DNA of 64,000 nt, taken from positions 1-64,000 of the forward strand of contig JAXLQL010000018.1 in assembly GCA_046331625.1 (NCBI GenBank), in the 5' to 3' direction. The position numbers and the translations under genes were made by a program. This document shows, piece after piece, positions 36,621-43,657 of the stretch (positions are counted from its first letter, which is position 1; every line of letters begins with the position of its first letter). The stretch is from JAXLQL01 sp046331625 (lineage in GTDB: Bacteria; Acidobacteriota; Terriglobia; Bryobacterales; Bryobacteraceae). Below the pieces are notes generated by a model. It ran no database searches and had not been told where the DNA came from. It was given only the letters and a program-made list of their open reading frames with translations.

Positions 36621-36888
36621 CAGCCCGGTGGCTCAAGTCGCGTGGGCCGCGTTGCGAGCGCCATGGGGCCAGATGCGAGGCGAGGCGAAGCACGCAATGC
36701 CCATTTCGAAGGAGGGGCAACGAAGCAGATGGCCCCATGCCGCCGCAACCCTGTGGGCGGCCGGGGTTTGTGCCCGCATGCTTCGTTGCTCGCCGCTCGA
36801 GATGGGCAGGCATCGCTTCCTTCTCGCGCCTCGCCTTCGGGCACAGATCCCGCGCCGCGCGACCCACGGGACTCGAGCCACGGGCTGA
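36621..36888. repeat. Large imperfect palindrome (~270 bp)
   Basis: The sequence from CAGCCCGGTGGCTCAAGTCG (left edge) and the reverse complement of the right edge (CAGCCCGTGGCTCGAGTC) align along nearly the whole length, centred near 36754. Matching blocks include GCAACGAAGCA in both arms, CGAGGCG, and the central CCGCCGCAACCCTGTGGGCGG. Each arm also contains a smaller internal hairpin (ATGGGGCC with GGCCCCAT on the left; GGGCACA with TGTGCCC on the right). It lies between convergent genes. The region 36525-37226 otherwise holds only the hairpin repeat at 37009. Confidence 0.75.
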
Positions 36889-37008
36889 AGCTAGTTTCCG
36901 GCGCGAAATTCGAGAGGTACTCGCCCGCCATCACCCGCCAATAGCGGAAACCGAAGTGGAAGCCGCCCAAGCACCCTTCGGGAGGGGCCTGGGCACCGGG
37001 CATCGGAA

Positions 37009-37048
37009 GCGGGACTGAAGTCCCGCGCAGGCTGAAAGCCTGCCCCAC
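37009..37048. repeat. Double-hairpin repeat unit, consensus copy
   Basis: GCGGGAC-TGAA-GTCCCGC is followed directly by GCAGGCT-GAA-AGCCTGC and CCCAC. Two perfect stems lie 2 nt or less apart, between the convergent sigma/membrane unit and DinB. This is the cleanest copy of the family. Confidence 0.9.
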
Positions 37049-37226
37049 AATTTGAACCATGGAATTTTGCGCCGGAAAGTAGCTAGTTCAACGAAATGAA
37101 AGGGGCGGACGGAGGCTCTCGGACATCGCTTCCGAGATCCGGAACCGCGTTTCGGTTTGGCATCGAGCATGGCGCCTGTGGAGAGACACATTGCTGGATG
37201 TCGACCCGAAGGGCTGAAACGCCGTC

Positions 37227-37706
37227 CTAATCCGCTCCTCGCGACACGGAAAGCGCCTTCTTCAGAACGACGATCTGGCCAGCATGGTACACGTCGTGCT
37301 GCGGTGCTCCGCAGAACTGGGTGTAGGCGGAGTACTCGGAGCCGAGTGGCTGCGAAAGGAGTTCCGCTGGGAAGAAGCGCACGGCGCTCTCGAGTTGCTG
37401 ATTCAGTTGCTCCAAAGTGCGCTGGCTCTCGCGCCATGCCTCCGAACTCAACGTTGGCACGGGAGGCCACTCTTCGCCCAGCGCGAGTTGTGCATGCTCC
37501 CCATGAATCCGCCGCAAGACCAACTTGTATCCAGCGGTCATGTGAAGGACGATTTCCCAAATGCTGTGGGCGCCTGCGATCGGGTGGGCTGCTGCGTCTT
37601 CGGCCGAAACACCCGCCAACACCTCGAGCACCGAGGGCCCATGCCAGGACTCGCCCCGAAAGGCTCGGTGGATCTGATCTGCCATTATCTCCACACCCAA
37701 AGGCAT
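37227..37706 (-). CDS. DinB-family metal-dependent protein
   Basis: Predicted 159 aa. The DinB four-helix pattern is visible with the three metal-binding histidines: one in AGAHSIWEIVLHMTAGY and two in PQHDVYHAGQIVVLKKAL. A middle helix carries RESQRTLEQLNQQLESAV. Start at 37706 is chosen by length; an ATG 21 nt further in is also possible. DinB-like proteins include thiol S-transferases for mycothiol or bacillithiol and many uncharacterised members; this one cannot be placed further. It stands alone, with no operon partner. Confidence 0.85.
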   Translation of the reverse strand: MPLGVEIMADQIHRAFRGESWHGPSVLEVLAGVSAEDAAAHPIAGAHSIWEIVLHMTAGYKLVLRRIHGEHAQLALGEEWPPVPTLSSEAWRESQRTLEQLNQQLESAVRFFPAELLSQPLGSEYSAYTQFCGAPQHDVYHAGQIVVLKKALSVSRGAD

Positions 37707-37981
37707 CGTTTGTCCCTCTGCATGACCGGCTTGGCTTACCGAAGCGCTCACCCGCAAGCGACCATCGTCGCACAAGTGGGGTGGGATTGCCTGCAGGGCG
37801 CAGCGCCCGCCAAGGAAACGCCTTTAGTCGCGATCTCGCCCGAAGACTGGACCTCCAGTGCGTTTGGTACCGGAGAGCCGACCCCTCGAAAGATGTGGAT
37901 CGCTATGGCGTTTCGCGCGGCGTGCCCTTGCACCAGAGTGATGCAGGGGCTCACGCCGTACGGTCTCGAAGGGCAACCACC

Positions 37982-38228
37982 ATCGGCAGCGCTCGGTACA
38001 CCGTTGGGCTGGCGCCGAGCTTGGCGCACCAGGTGGAGCGGTACGCCAAGGCAAACGAAAGTAGCATGAGCAAGGCGATCGCCGCGCTGGTGCGGATTGG
38101 CCTTGAAGGCCAGGAACACCGGAAACGAGACTTCTTCAAGAAATTGAAAGCGAATCTTGCGAGCGCGGACCCGAGCCGTGAAGACGAATTGGTGGATGAG
38201 TTTCGGCCCGTTGATTCCCGGTCACTAA
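37982..38228 (+). pseudogene. Frameshifted ribbon-helix-helix antitoxin-like gene
   Basis: The frame reads IGSARYTVGLAPSLAHQVERYAKANESSMSKAIAALVRIGLEGQEHRKRDFFKKLKANL...DELVDEFRP, typical of a small RHH DNA-binding protein. Two defects are visible. The likely start codon is ATC (37982) where ATG is expected, and near 38209 the frame must shift by one base to reach the natural-looking end LIPGH and stop at 38226-38228. Without the shift it reads on into arginine-rich nonsense. A TTG further upstream could act as a start, so expression is not excluded. Confidence 0.6.
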
Positions 38229-38232
38229 TTCG

Positions 38233-38304
38233 ATGCCGAAGATCCAGTGGGAACACCTCCCCAGAGACAAGTGGGCTCACTTGCGAGACCGTGCCAAGGA
38301 GTAG
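38233..38304 (+). pseudogene. Truncated partner gene (23 codons)
   Basis: An ATG 4 nt after the RHH stop opens a 23-codon frame, MPKIQWEHLPRDKWAHLRD..., ended by TAG. The spacing implies a two-gene operon with the RHH protein, and the sequence looks like the start of a longer small protein. The full partner cannot be identified here; a toxin is one option. Confidence 0.4.
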
Positions 38305-38340
38305 TCGGGCCGCTCCATCACCAGCGAATACTTGCGGGTC

Positions 38341-38470
38341 ATGCGCTCGACGCTCCGGAAACGCGATCGAAGCCGCGGGTTGGCGGCTTGTGCGAACCTC
38401 TGGCGACCATCACCAATTTTCGAAGGCCCCAGAGGATCTCCGCTCGCCACTTCCAGATCGCCCAGCGACT
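38341..38470 (+). pseudogene. HicA-like toxin remnant
   Basis: One frame reads AIEAAGWRLVRTSGDHHQFS at 38363-38422, matching the core of HicA mRNA-interferase toxins (the E..GW.L.R..GSHH.F pattern with the active His). The start and the usual PHP/K..(V/I)....L..I second half are scrambled by frameshifts. No HicB partner is nearby. The rest of 38471-38625 contains nothing recognisable. Confidence 0.5.
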
Positions 38471-38625
38471 CTGGCGCTCGCTGCCGGCGAGAGAGAGCGA
38501 AGGGGAGTCCGCGAGCGGGTCATCGCGGGTTATCGCTGTGAGCCGGTTCAGGAGCATCGGAAGCGCGCCCTGCGCGGAATCGCTTGCCTTGACTTGCTGA
38601 GCGGTGCTCGGTCACAATTGACCGC

Positions 38626-39867
38626 GTGTCGACCCATCGCAGGAACGTACTGAAGACGCTCTCCGGACTCTCGCTCTCGGCTGCGGCTTCCGCGCAATCG
38701 CCATCCGCAGTGCCGCCCGCGCGCACGCTGAAGATGAAGATCACCAAGGCCGAGCCCATCCTCACCGGCACCGATGTCTACCTGAAAATCGAAACTGACG
38801 CGGGCATCACGGGCTACGGCGACGCCACGAATCACTTCCTTCCCTATTCCGTGGAAGGCATGCTGCGCGACCTCATCCCGTACCTCATCGGCGAGGATCC
38901 CGAGCGCATCGAGTACCTGTGGCAGGTGTGCTGGCGGCGGCGCTTCCAACGCGGCGGACCATCGTCGGGAACCGCGGTCGCCGCCATCGACATGGCGCTG
39001 TGGGACATCAAGGGCAAAGCGTACGGAGTGCCCGTGTATCAACTGCTGGGCGGACTGGCGCGCACCAAGGTCCGGGTCTACGGTCACGTCAATGGTAAGA
39101 CTCCAACTGAGCAGGCAGCGCAGGCCCGCGATCGCGTGGCGCGCGGAGTCACCGTGGTTCGCTTCCGCGCCTTCCATACTTATGACGATGTCGATTTTCA
39201 CGACCACAAGCTCGCCGTGCGGCAACAGATCGAGCATTTGGCCGCAATCCGCGAAGCCGTGGGCAACGACATCGACATCATTCTCGAATGCCATGGCCGG
39301 TACGATCCGGAGTGGGCGATTCAACTGGCGCAACTGGCCGAGCCCTATCGCCCGTTCATGATCGAAGATCCGATCCGGCACGAGAATCCCGAGATGCTCG
39401 GGCAGGTGCGCGCGGCCACGAAGATTCCGCTGGCCATCGGCGAACGCTATCACAGCAAGTGGGATTTTCGCGAGACCATCGCCAACAAGTACGTGAACTA
39501 TCTGCGGCCCGATGTTTGCCACTGCGGCGGCATCAGCGAGATGAAGAAGATCGCGGCGATGGGCGAGGTCTACTATCAGAGCCTGATTCCGCACAACAAC
39601 GCGGGCGCGCTCGGAACCGCCGCTACACTCCATGCCGCGCTGGCGATCCCGAACGTGGAGATGATCGAAGCGCCGTGGGTCAACAGCGATCAGAAGCAAG
39701 GCGTGGTGTGGCCGTATCCGAAGATGGAGAAGGGATTCGCGCTGCCGCTCGAGGGTCCGGGACTCGGCGTGACGTTCGATGAGAAGCTGGCGCGCTCAAT
39801 CCCGTTCAAGAAGCCGGGACTGCAGCCGCGGCTCAACGCGCCGGATGGCTCGGTACGCGAATTCTGA
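38626..39867 (+). CDS. Enolase-superfamily dehydratase/racemase (mandelate racemase group), exported
   Basis: Predicted 413 aa with a GTG start and an apparent Tat-type leader (STHRRNVLKTLSGLSLSAAASAQ). The capping domain (ITGYGDATNHFLPYSVEGML) and barrel are complete. Metal ligands appear as the Glu of ILECHGRYDPEW, the Glu of MIEDPIRHENPEM and the Glu of LAIGERYHSKWDF. PHNNAGALGTAATLHAA contributes the late His. This matches the acid-sugar dehydratase branch (galactonate/mannonate-type). The exact sugar acid is unknown. The next gene, for an oxidoreductase of the Gfo/Idh/MocA family, starts 80 bp later and is probably functionally related. Confidence 0.88.
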   Translation: MSTHRRNVLKTLSGLSLSAAASAQSPSAVPPARTLKMKITKAEPILTGTDVYLKIETDAGITGYGDATNHFLPYSVEGMLRDLIPYLIGEDPERIEYLWQVCWRRRFQRGGPSSGTAVAAIDMALWDIKGKAYGVPVYQLLGGLARTKVRVYGHVNGKTPTEQAAQARDRVARGVTVVRFRAFHTYDDVDFHDHKLAVRQQIEHLAAIREAVGNDIDIILECHGRYDPEWAIQLAQLAEPYRPFMIEDPIRHENPEMLGQVRAATKIPLAIGERYHSKWDFRETIANKYVNYLRPDVCHCGGISEMKKIAAMGEVYYQSLIPHNNAGALGTAATLHAALAIPNVEMIEAPWVNSDQKQGVVWPYPKMEKGFALPLEGPGLGVTFDEKLARSIPFKKPGLQPRLNAPDGSVREF

Positions 39868-39921
39868 GGGCGTGATATCTCAGCGGGGCAATCTCCACCA
39901 ACCAGTTCAGTATCGAAGCAA

Positions 39922-39927
39922 TATAAT
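39922..39927 (+). promoter_or_regulatory. Candidate -10 element (TATAAT) for the oxidoreductase gene
   Basis: A consensus TATAAT lies 20 nt before the ATG at 39948, in the gap after the dehydratase gene, with a ribosome site (AAGGAG) between them. No good -35 hexamer is seen at 17 bp. Confidence 0.4.
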
Positions 39928-39947
39928 GGGGGCCGAAAGGAGTCTGC

Positions 39948-41141
39948 ATGTCGTCTCTGAATCCGTCGTCCTCGAATCGCCGGCAGTTTCTCGGAGCCCT
40001 GTCCACGGCGCCGCTCTTTATTCCTTCATCCGCCTTTGGCGCCAATGACCGGATCTCGTATGCACTCATCGCCGCCGGTGGGCGCGGCCGCTACCTCAAC
40101 AAGAACTTCCAGAAGCTGGGCGCCAAGTGCGTGGCCATCTCCGACGTCTACGATGTGAACGTCGAAAAGGTGCTCGAGGATTCACCTCAGGCCAAGACCT
40201 ATCTCGACTATCGCGAACTGCTCGACAAGGAAAAGAGCATTGACGCGGTGGTGCTCGCGCCGCCCGATCATCATCACTGCCCGATGCTGCTGGCCGTGCT
40301 CGACGCCAAGAAAGACGCCTACGCCGAGAAACCGCTCTCAAAGACGCTGGAAGAGAGCAACATCATGATCGAGGCCGTGCGCAAGAGCAAACGCGTGGTG
40401 CAGATCGGCATGCAGCGGCGCAGCGCTCCGGCCATTCATCAGGCACGCAAGCTGGTGGCTGATGGCATGCTCGGGCGCGTGACGCTCGTCAAAGCGCAAT
40501 GGCATTGGAACGTGGCCAAGAAGCTGGACAACTCGCCCTTGCCCGGCAAGCTCGACTGGAACCGCTTCCTGGGCTCAGCGCCGAAACGGGAGATCGAACC
40601 CATGCGCTTCCGCCGTTGGCGCTATTTCTACGACTACGCCGGCGGCAACATGACCGATCAGGGCACGCACCTGATGGACGTGGTGCAGTGGTTCATGCAA
40701 TCGGGACCGCCGAAGTCCGCCGTGTGCCAAGGCTACGTGGCCAAGATGGAAGGCTCCGAGCATCCTGACGTGTTCAGTTCAGTGTTCGACTATGGCAGCT
40801 ACATGGCCACCTGGACGCTCGACTACTCGAACTCCTTCCAGAACGGCTGGTCGATCTTGTTCATGGGCGACGAGGGCACAATGATGCTCGATGACGCGGG
40901 ATTCAAGGTGTGGGCCGAGCCGTGGAAGAAGGACGCCGAGCCGAAGGTGGAAGAGAAGGCGCCGGTGCCGATCGAGACGCACATCCAGAATTTCCTCGAT
41001 TGCGTGAAGTCGCGCCAGCAAACCAACTGCACGGTGGAGATGGCGGCGAATGCGGTAGCGGGTCCGCATTTGGCGAATCTGGCGATGTTCAGTGGGAAGA
41101 AGATGAAACTCGAGCCGGCGGGATTCAAGGTTTCCGACTGA
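39948..41141 (+). CDS. Tat-exported Gfo/Idh/MocA-family oxidoreductase
   Basis: Predicted 397 aa. The start has an AAGGAG ribosome site 7 nt upstream. A twin-arginine leader (SSNRRQFLGALSTAPLFIPSSAFG) is followed by a Rossmann domain (ISYALIAAGGRGRYLNKNFQKLG) and the family EKP motif in AYAEKPLSKTLEE, where the Lys is catalytic. The C-terminal domain has TDQGTHLMDVVQWFM with the conserved D...H pattern. Relatives oxidise or epimerise sugars with a tightly bound NAD(P). Exported members of this family are frequent in Acidobacteria and Planctomycetes, with the cofactor loaded before Tat export. Confidence 0.9.
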   Translation: MSSLNPSSSNRRQFLGALSTAPLFIPSSAFGANDRISYALIAAGGRGRYLNKNFQKLGAKCVAISDVYDVNVEKVLEDSPQAKTYLDYRELLDKEKSIDAVVLAPPDHHHCPMLLAVLDAKKDAYAEKPLSKTLEESNIMIEAVRKSKRVVQIGMQRRSAPAIHQARKLVADGMLGRVTLVKAQWHWNVAKKLDNSPLPGKLDWNRFLGSAPKREIEPMRFRRWRYFYDYAGGNMTDQGTHLMDVVQWFMQSGPPKSAVCQGYVAKMEGSEHPDVFSSVFDYGSYMATWTLDYSNSFQNGWSILFMGDEGTMMLDDAGFKVWAEPWKKDAEPKVEEKAPVPIETHIQNFLDCVKSRQQTNCTVEMAANAVAGPHLANLAMFSGKKMKLEPAGFKVSD

Positions 41142-41145
41142 TCGT

Positions 41146-41600
41146 CTACGGCTCGGGGAACAGCGAGTCCACTGCAATCTGCGCTCCGGGCAGCACCTCG
41201 GGAGTTTCGATGTGCTGTCCGGGCCGGCTTTGGCGATGCTGCCGTCGCGATGGTGTGCGATCACGTGATGGGTCTTGGGCCACACGAGAAGGACGATCTT
41301 CGTGCCGGCGGACAGGTATGCGTCGATTTCCCGTCCATGTCTTCTGCAGTGTCGCTGGGCAGGACGATCTCCACAGCTAGGTCAGGAGTGCCCTCGGGGG
41401 CTTCGCGGTACTCCATCTTGCCGAGCGCTTTGCGGTGAATCATCAATGGGTCGGGGACAAGGACGGTTTGATGGTTGACCACAAAACCCGTGCGAGCCGC
41501 GACCACGAGGTCAGGAAGCGACTCAGCCAGAGTGTGGAGCAAATGGCAGATCTCCACATGGACCTCACCATACCGGAACGGCGGCCACGGAGTTTCGGCC
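41146..41600 (-). pseudogene. Frameshifted, 5'-truncated Uma2-family gene
   Basis: Pieces of a Uma2 protein appear in order in different minus-strand frames: EICHLLHTLAESLPDLVVAARTGFVV, then DPLMIHRKALGKMEYREAPEGTPDLAVEIVLPSDTAEDMD, then after a shift DAYLSAGTKIVLLVWPKTHHVIAHH, and after another shift a natural-looking end DSLFPEP and stop at 41146. Shifts lie near 41320 and 41215. The N-terminal portion before about 41600 is absent. The intact relative in the window is at 27191. Confidence 0.75.
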
Positions 41601-41635
41601 GGTCTGCCGTTGATTCGGCACCGCGGCTCGTTTGT

Positions 41636-43243
41636 TCAGCGCGACGCTACGACTGGCGCGATCACCCGCGACGCCATCGCTCCGCCATGATGCACCGTGT
41701 CAGTGGCCACCACAGTCTTCTGCGGCACCCCAGAAGTGATGCGTAGCCCTGTGTTCGGATTCGGCTCGTAGAGATCCGCGCCAGTGCTACCCACGCCGAT
41801 GCGAATGCGGTGCCCTTTGCGGAACACCTGGCTGAGCCAGCCCACATCGAACCGTAGCGGCACGGGCTTTCCTGATTCGAGCAGCACTTCGCGTTCGAAG
41901 CCCTGCCAGTAGCGCGCGCGTTGAATCGCGTCGAGAATCAGGATCGAGCGGCCGTCGGGATAGACGTCGCTCACGCGCAGCATGACGTCGGTATCTTTGG
42001 CAGTCGAAGAAAGCCAGATCTCCGCCTTCACGTTGCCCGTCCATTCCACATCGGCGGCGAGTGGCTCGGTGGTGAACGTGCGCGAGTCCCGGTGCTGTTC
42101 CCATCGCCGGCCGTCCTGCGCGCCTGGGAATGAACGTCCGGGAACCGGCGCGGGATTGTCTGGATCGCTGATGAAATCGGTGCGGCCCTCGGACGCGGCG
42201 CGGAGGTCGAGCTTGCCGCCGCCGTGTAGCCAGTAGCTCGTTTCTTTTGCGGGCACCGGCCAGTCCGGCGCTTCGTGCCAAACGTCCGTACCCATCGTGA
42301 AGTAGCGCACGGTGGGGTCCTTGTCAACGCCCGTGGGCTTGCCCTTCAAATAGAAATCGAACCAGCGGATCATGTGCGCAGGCATGTCGAATCCGCCGGT
42401 AGCGGTGTAGTCCATGTCGCCGACCTTGGGCACGGCCTTGTTGCCACCGTGCAGCCACGGACCGAGAATCAACTGCTGCTTGCCGCGCGAGTTCGGTCCG
42501 CCTTTGTGTTGGCGTCCGATGTAGCTGTCGATGGAGCCCACGTTCATGAAGTCGTACCAACTGCCGAGCGTGAATGCAGGCACGTTCATCTCGCCGAAAT
42601 GGAGCGTGCAGTCTTCGTCGCGCCAGTAGTCGTCATAGGTGGGATGCAGCAACGTTTCTTCGAGCCAACGCAATCCGTCGGCTGGGTCGCGGCAAACTTC
42701 GAGCATGCTCAAGAAGCGGCGCGGACGCGTGGTGCCGCCGCGGCGATATCCGAGGTGGAAGAGGCTCAGTCCCGTATCGGTCATGTACTGCGCCACCAAA
42801 TGCGGAGGCTGCGTGACGGCGAGAAAGTTTTGCGCGTAGCCGGCTTGCGAGCCTCCGAACGTGCCGATCTTGCCCGTGGACCACGGTTGCTTGGCGAGCC
42901 ACTCCACGGTGTCGTACCCGTCGCGCAACTTGCCCCAACCGAGCGCGCGGTATCCGTCGTAGTGTCCTTCGGAGAGCTGCGTTCCGCGGAAGTTTTGTGC
43001 GGCGACGACGAACCCGCCCTGCGCCAAGCGCGCGTAGTTGCGGCGCGACGATGCCGAGCGCGTGCTGGCATAGCGCTGTTCCAGGAGCACGGGCCATGGT
43101 CCGTTGCCGGGCGGGAAGTAAAGGTAGATCGAAAGGCGGACGCCATCGCGCATGGGCGCCATGACGTGTTCTTCGCGGACGCCACCGAGGTCCACGTCTT
43201 GAGCAGCGAGCACAGCGGCGGCGAGAAGGAGCAGGAGCGGCAT
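41636..43243 (-). CDS. CocE/NonD (X-Pro dipeptidyl-peptidase S15-like) hydrolase, secreted
   Basis: Predicted 535 aa from the ATG at 43243, which starts a signal peptide (MPLLLLLAAAVLAAQ); the open frame further upstream runs through a hairpin repeat and is not coding. S15 marks are present: VMAPMRDGVRLSIYLYFPPG, the nucleophile S132 in GKIGTFGGSQAGYAQ, LILGPWLHGGN, FDFYLKGKPTGVDKDPTVRYF, and a C-terminal jelly-roll (FRKGHRIRIGVGSTGADLYEPNPNTG). Known members are cocaine esterase, glutaryl acylase-type amidases and X-Pro dipeptidyl peptidases. Substrate cannot be predicted. Confidence 0.88.
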   Translation of the reverse strand: MPLLLLLAAAVLAAQDVDLGGVREEHVMAPMRDGVRLSIYLYFPPGNGPWPVLLEQRYASTRSASSRRNYARLAQGGFVVAAQNFRGTQLSEGHYDGYRALGWGKLRDGYDTVEWLAKQPWSTGKIGTFGGSQAGYAQNFLAVTQPPHLVAQYMTDTGLSLFHLGYRRGGTTRPRRFLSMLEVCRDPADGLRWLEETLLHPTYDDYWRDEDCTLHFGEMNVPAFTLGSWYDFMNVGSIDSYIGRQHKGGPNSRGKQQLILGPWLHGGNKAVPKVGDMDYTATGGFDMPAHMIRWFDFYLKGKPTGVDKDPTVRYFTMGTDVWHEAPDWPVPAKETSYWLHGGGKLDLRAASEGRTDFISDPDNPAPVPGRSFPGAQDGRRWEQHRDSRTFTTEPLAADVEWTGNVKAEIWLSSTAKDTDVMLRVSDVYPDGRSILILDAIQRARYWQGFEREVLLESGKPVPLRFDVGWLSQVFRKGHRIRIGVGSTGADLYEPNPNTGLRITSGVPQKTVVATDTVHHGGAMASRVIAPVVASR

Positions 43244-43295
43244 GCGGACAAGAATATCGCACTCGCCGTGAGGGGGCGCTACGCGTTGATCAAGA

Positions 43296-43335
43296 GCGGG
43301 ACTGAAGTCCCGCGCAGGCTGAAAGCCTGCCCCAC
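43296..43335. repeat. Double-hairpin repeat unit
   Basis: Identical to the consensus over GCGGGACTGAAGTCCCGC and GCAGGCTGAAAGCCTGC, then CCCACACGCGGGG. It is followed by a further conserved part ending AACTGAAGGATAGTA at about 43370-43384. It lies upstream of the CocE-type gene. Confidence 0.9.
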
Positions 43336-43475
43336 ACGCGGGGTCCAAAAATGTCGCGGCCGGCGAAGCAACTGAAGGATAGTACATCGCGGCGGAGCCG
43401 CAATCGCGGATCGCCGTTGCGTAACCTACGTGTGAAAAAAGGCTCGTTCTCCGGGCTGATGCGCCGGCATCGGAA

Positions 43476-43514
43476 GCGGGACTGAAGTCCCGCGCAGGCT
43501 AAAGCCTGCCCCAC
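43476..43514. repeat. Double-hairpin repeat unit
   Basis: GCGGGACTGAAGTCCCGC then GCAGGCTAAAGCCTGC and CCCACACGCGGG, followed by a TTCGCGGCGGTGGAAGAAAC segment and CTGAAGGATAGTA. This is the second full unit of a tandem pair with 43296. Confidence 0.9.
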
Positions 43515-43606
43515 ACGCGGGCTGAAATCTTCGCGGCGGTGGAAGAAACTGAAGGATAGTAGAACAAGCCGATTGCAGTGCGTAGGCCCAATAGCGAGTT
43601 TCTAGA

Positions 43607-43636
43607 GAGTCCCGCGCAAGCAGAATGCTTGCCCAC
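43607..43636. repeat. Partial hairpin repeat with compensated stem
   Basis: Only the second half of the first hairpin (GTCCCGC) remains. The second stem reads GCAAGCA-GAA-TGCTTGC (43616-43632), differing from the consensus on both sides of the stem but still perfectly paired. It is 21 bp from the pyrG stop codon and may serve as a 3' end for that transcript. Confidence 0.7.
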
Positions 43637-43657
43637 AATCGATTGCATCGGAGGCAG

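Noticed and set aside
37157..38653. A 498-codon plus-strand frame running across DinB, the toxin-antitoxin remnants and into the dehydratase
   Set aside because: Only the RHH and HicA-like pieces inside it look like protein. It overlaps three other features and is open by base composition.
43244..43387. Upstream extension of the CocE-type gene
   Set aside because: It passes through a hairpin repeat and lies before an obvious signal peptide at 43243.
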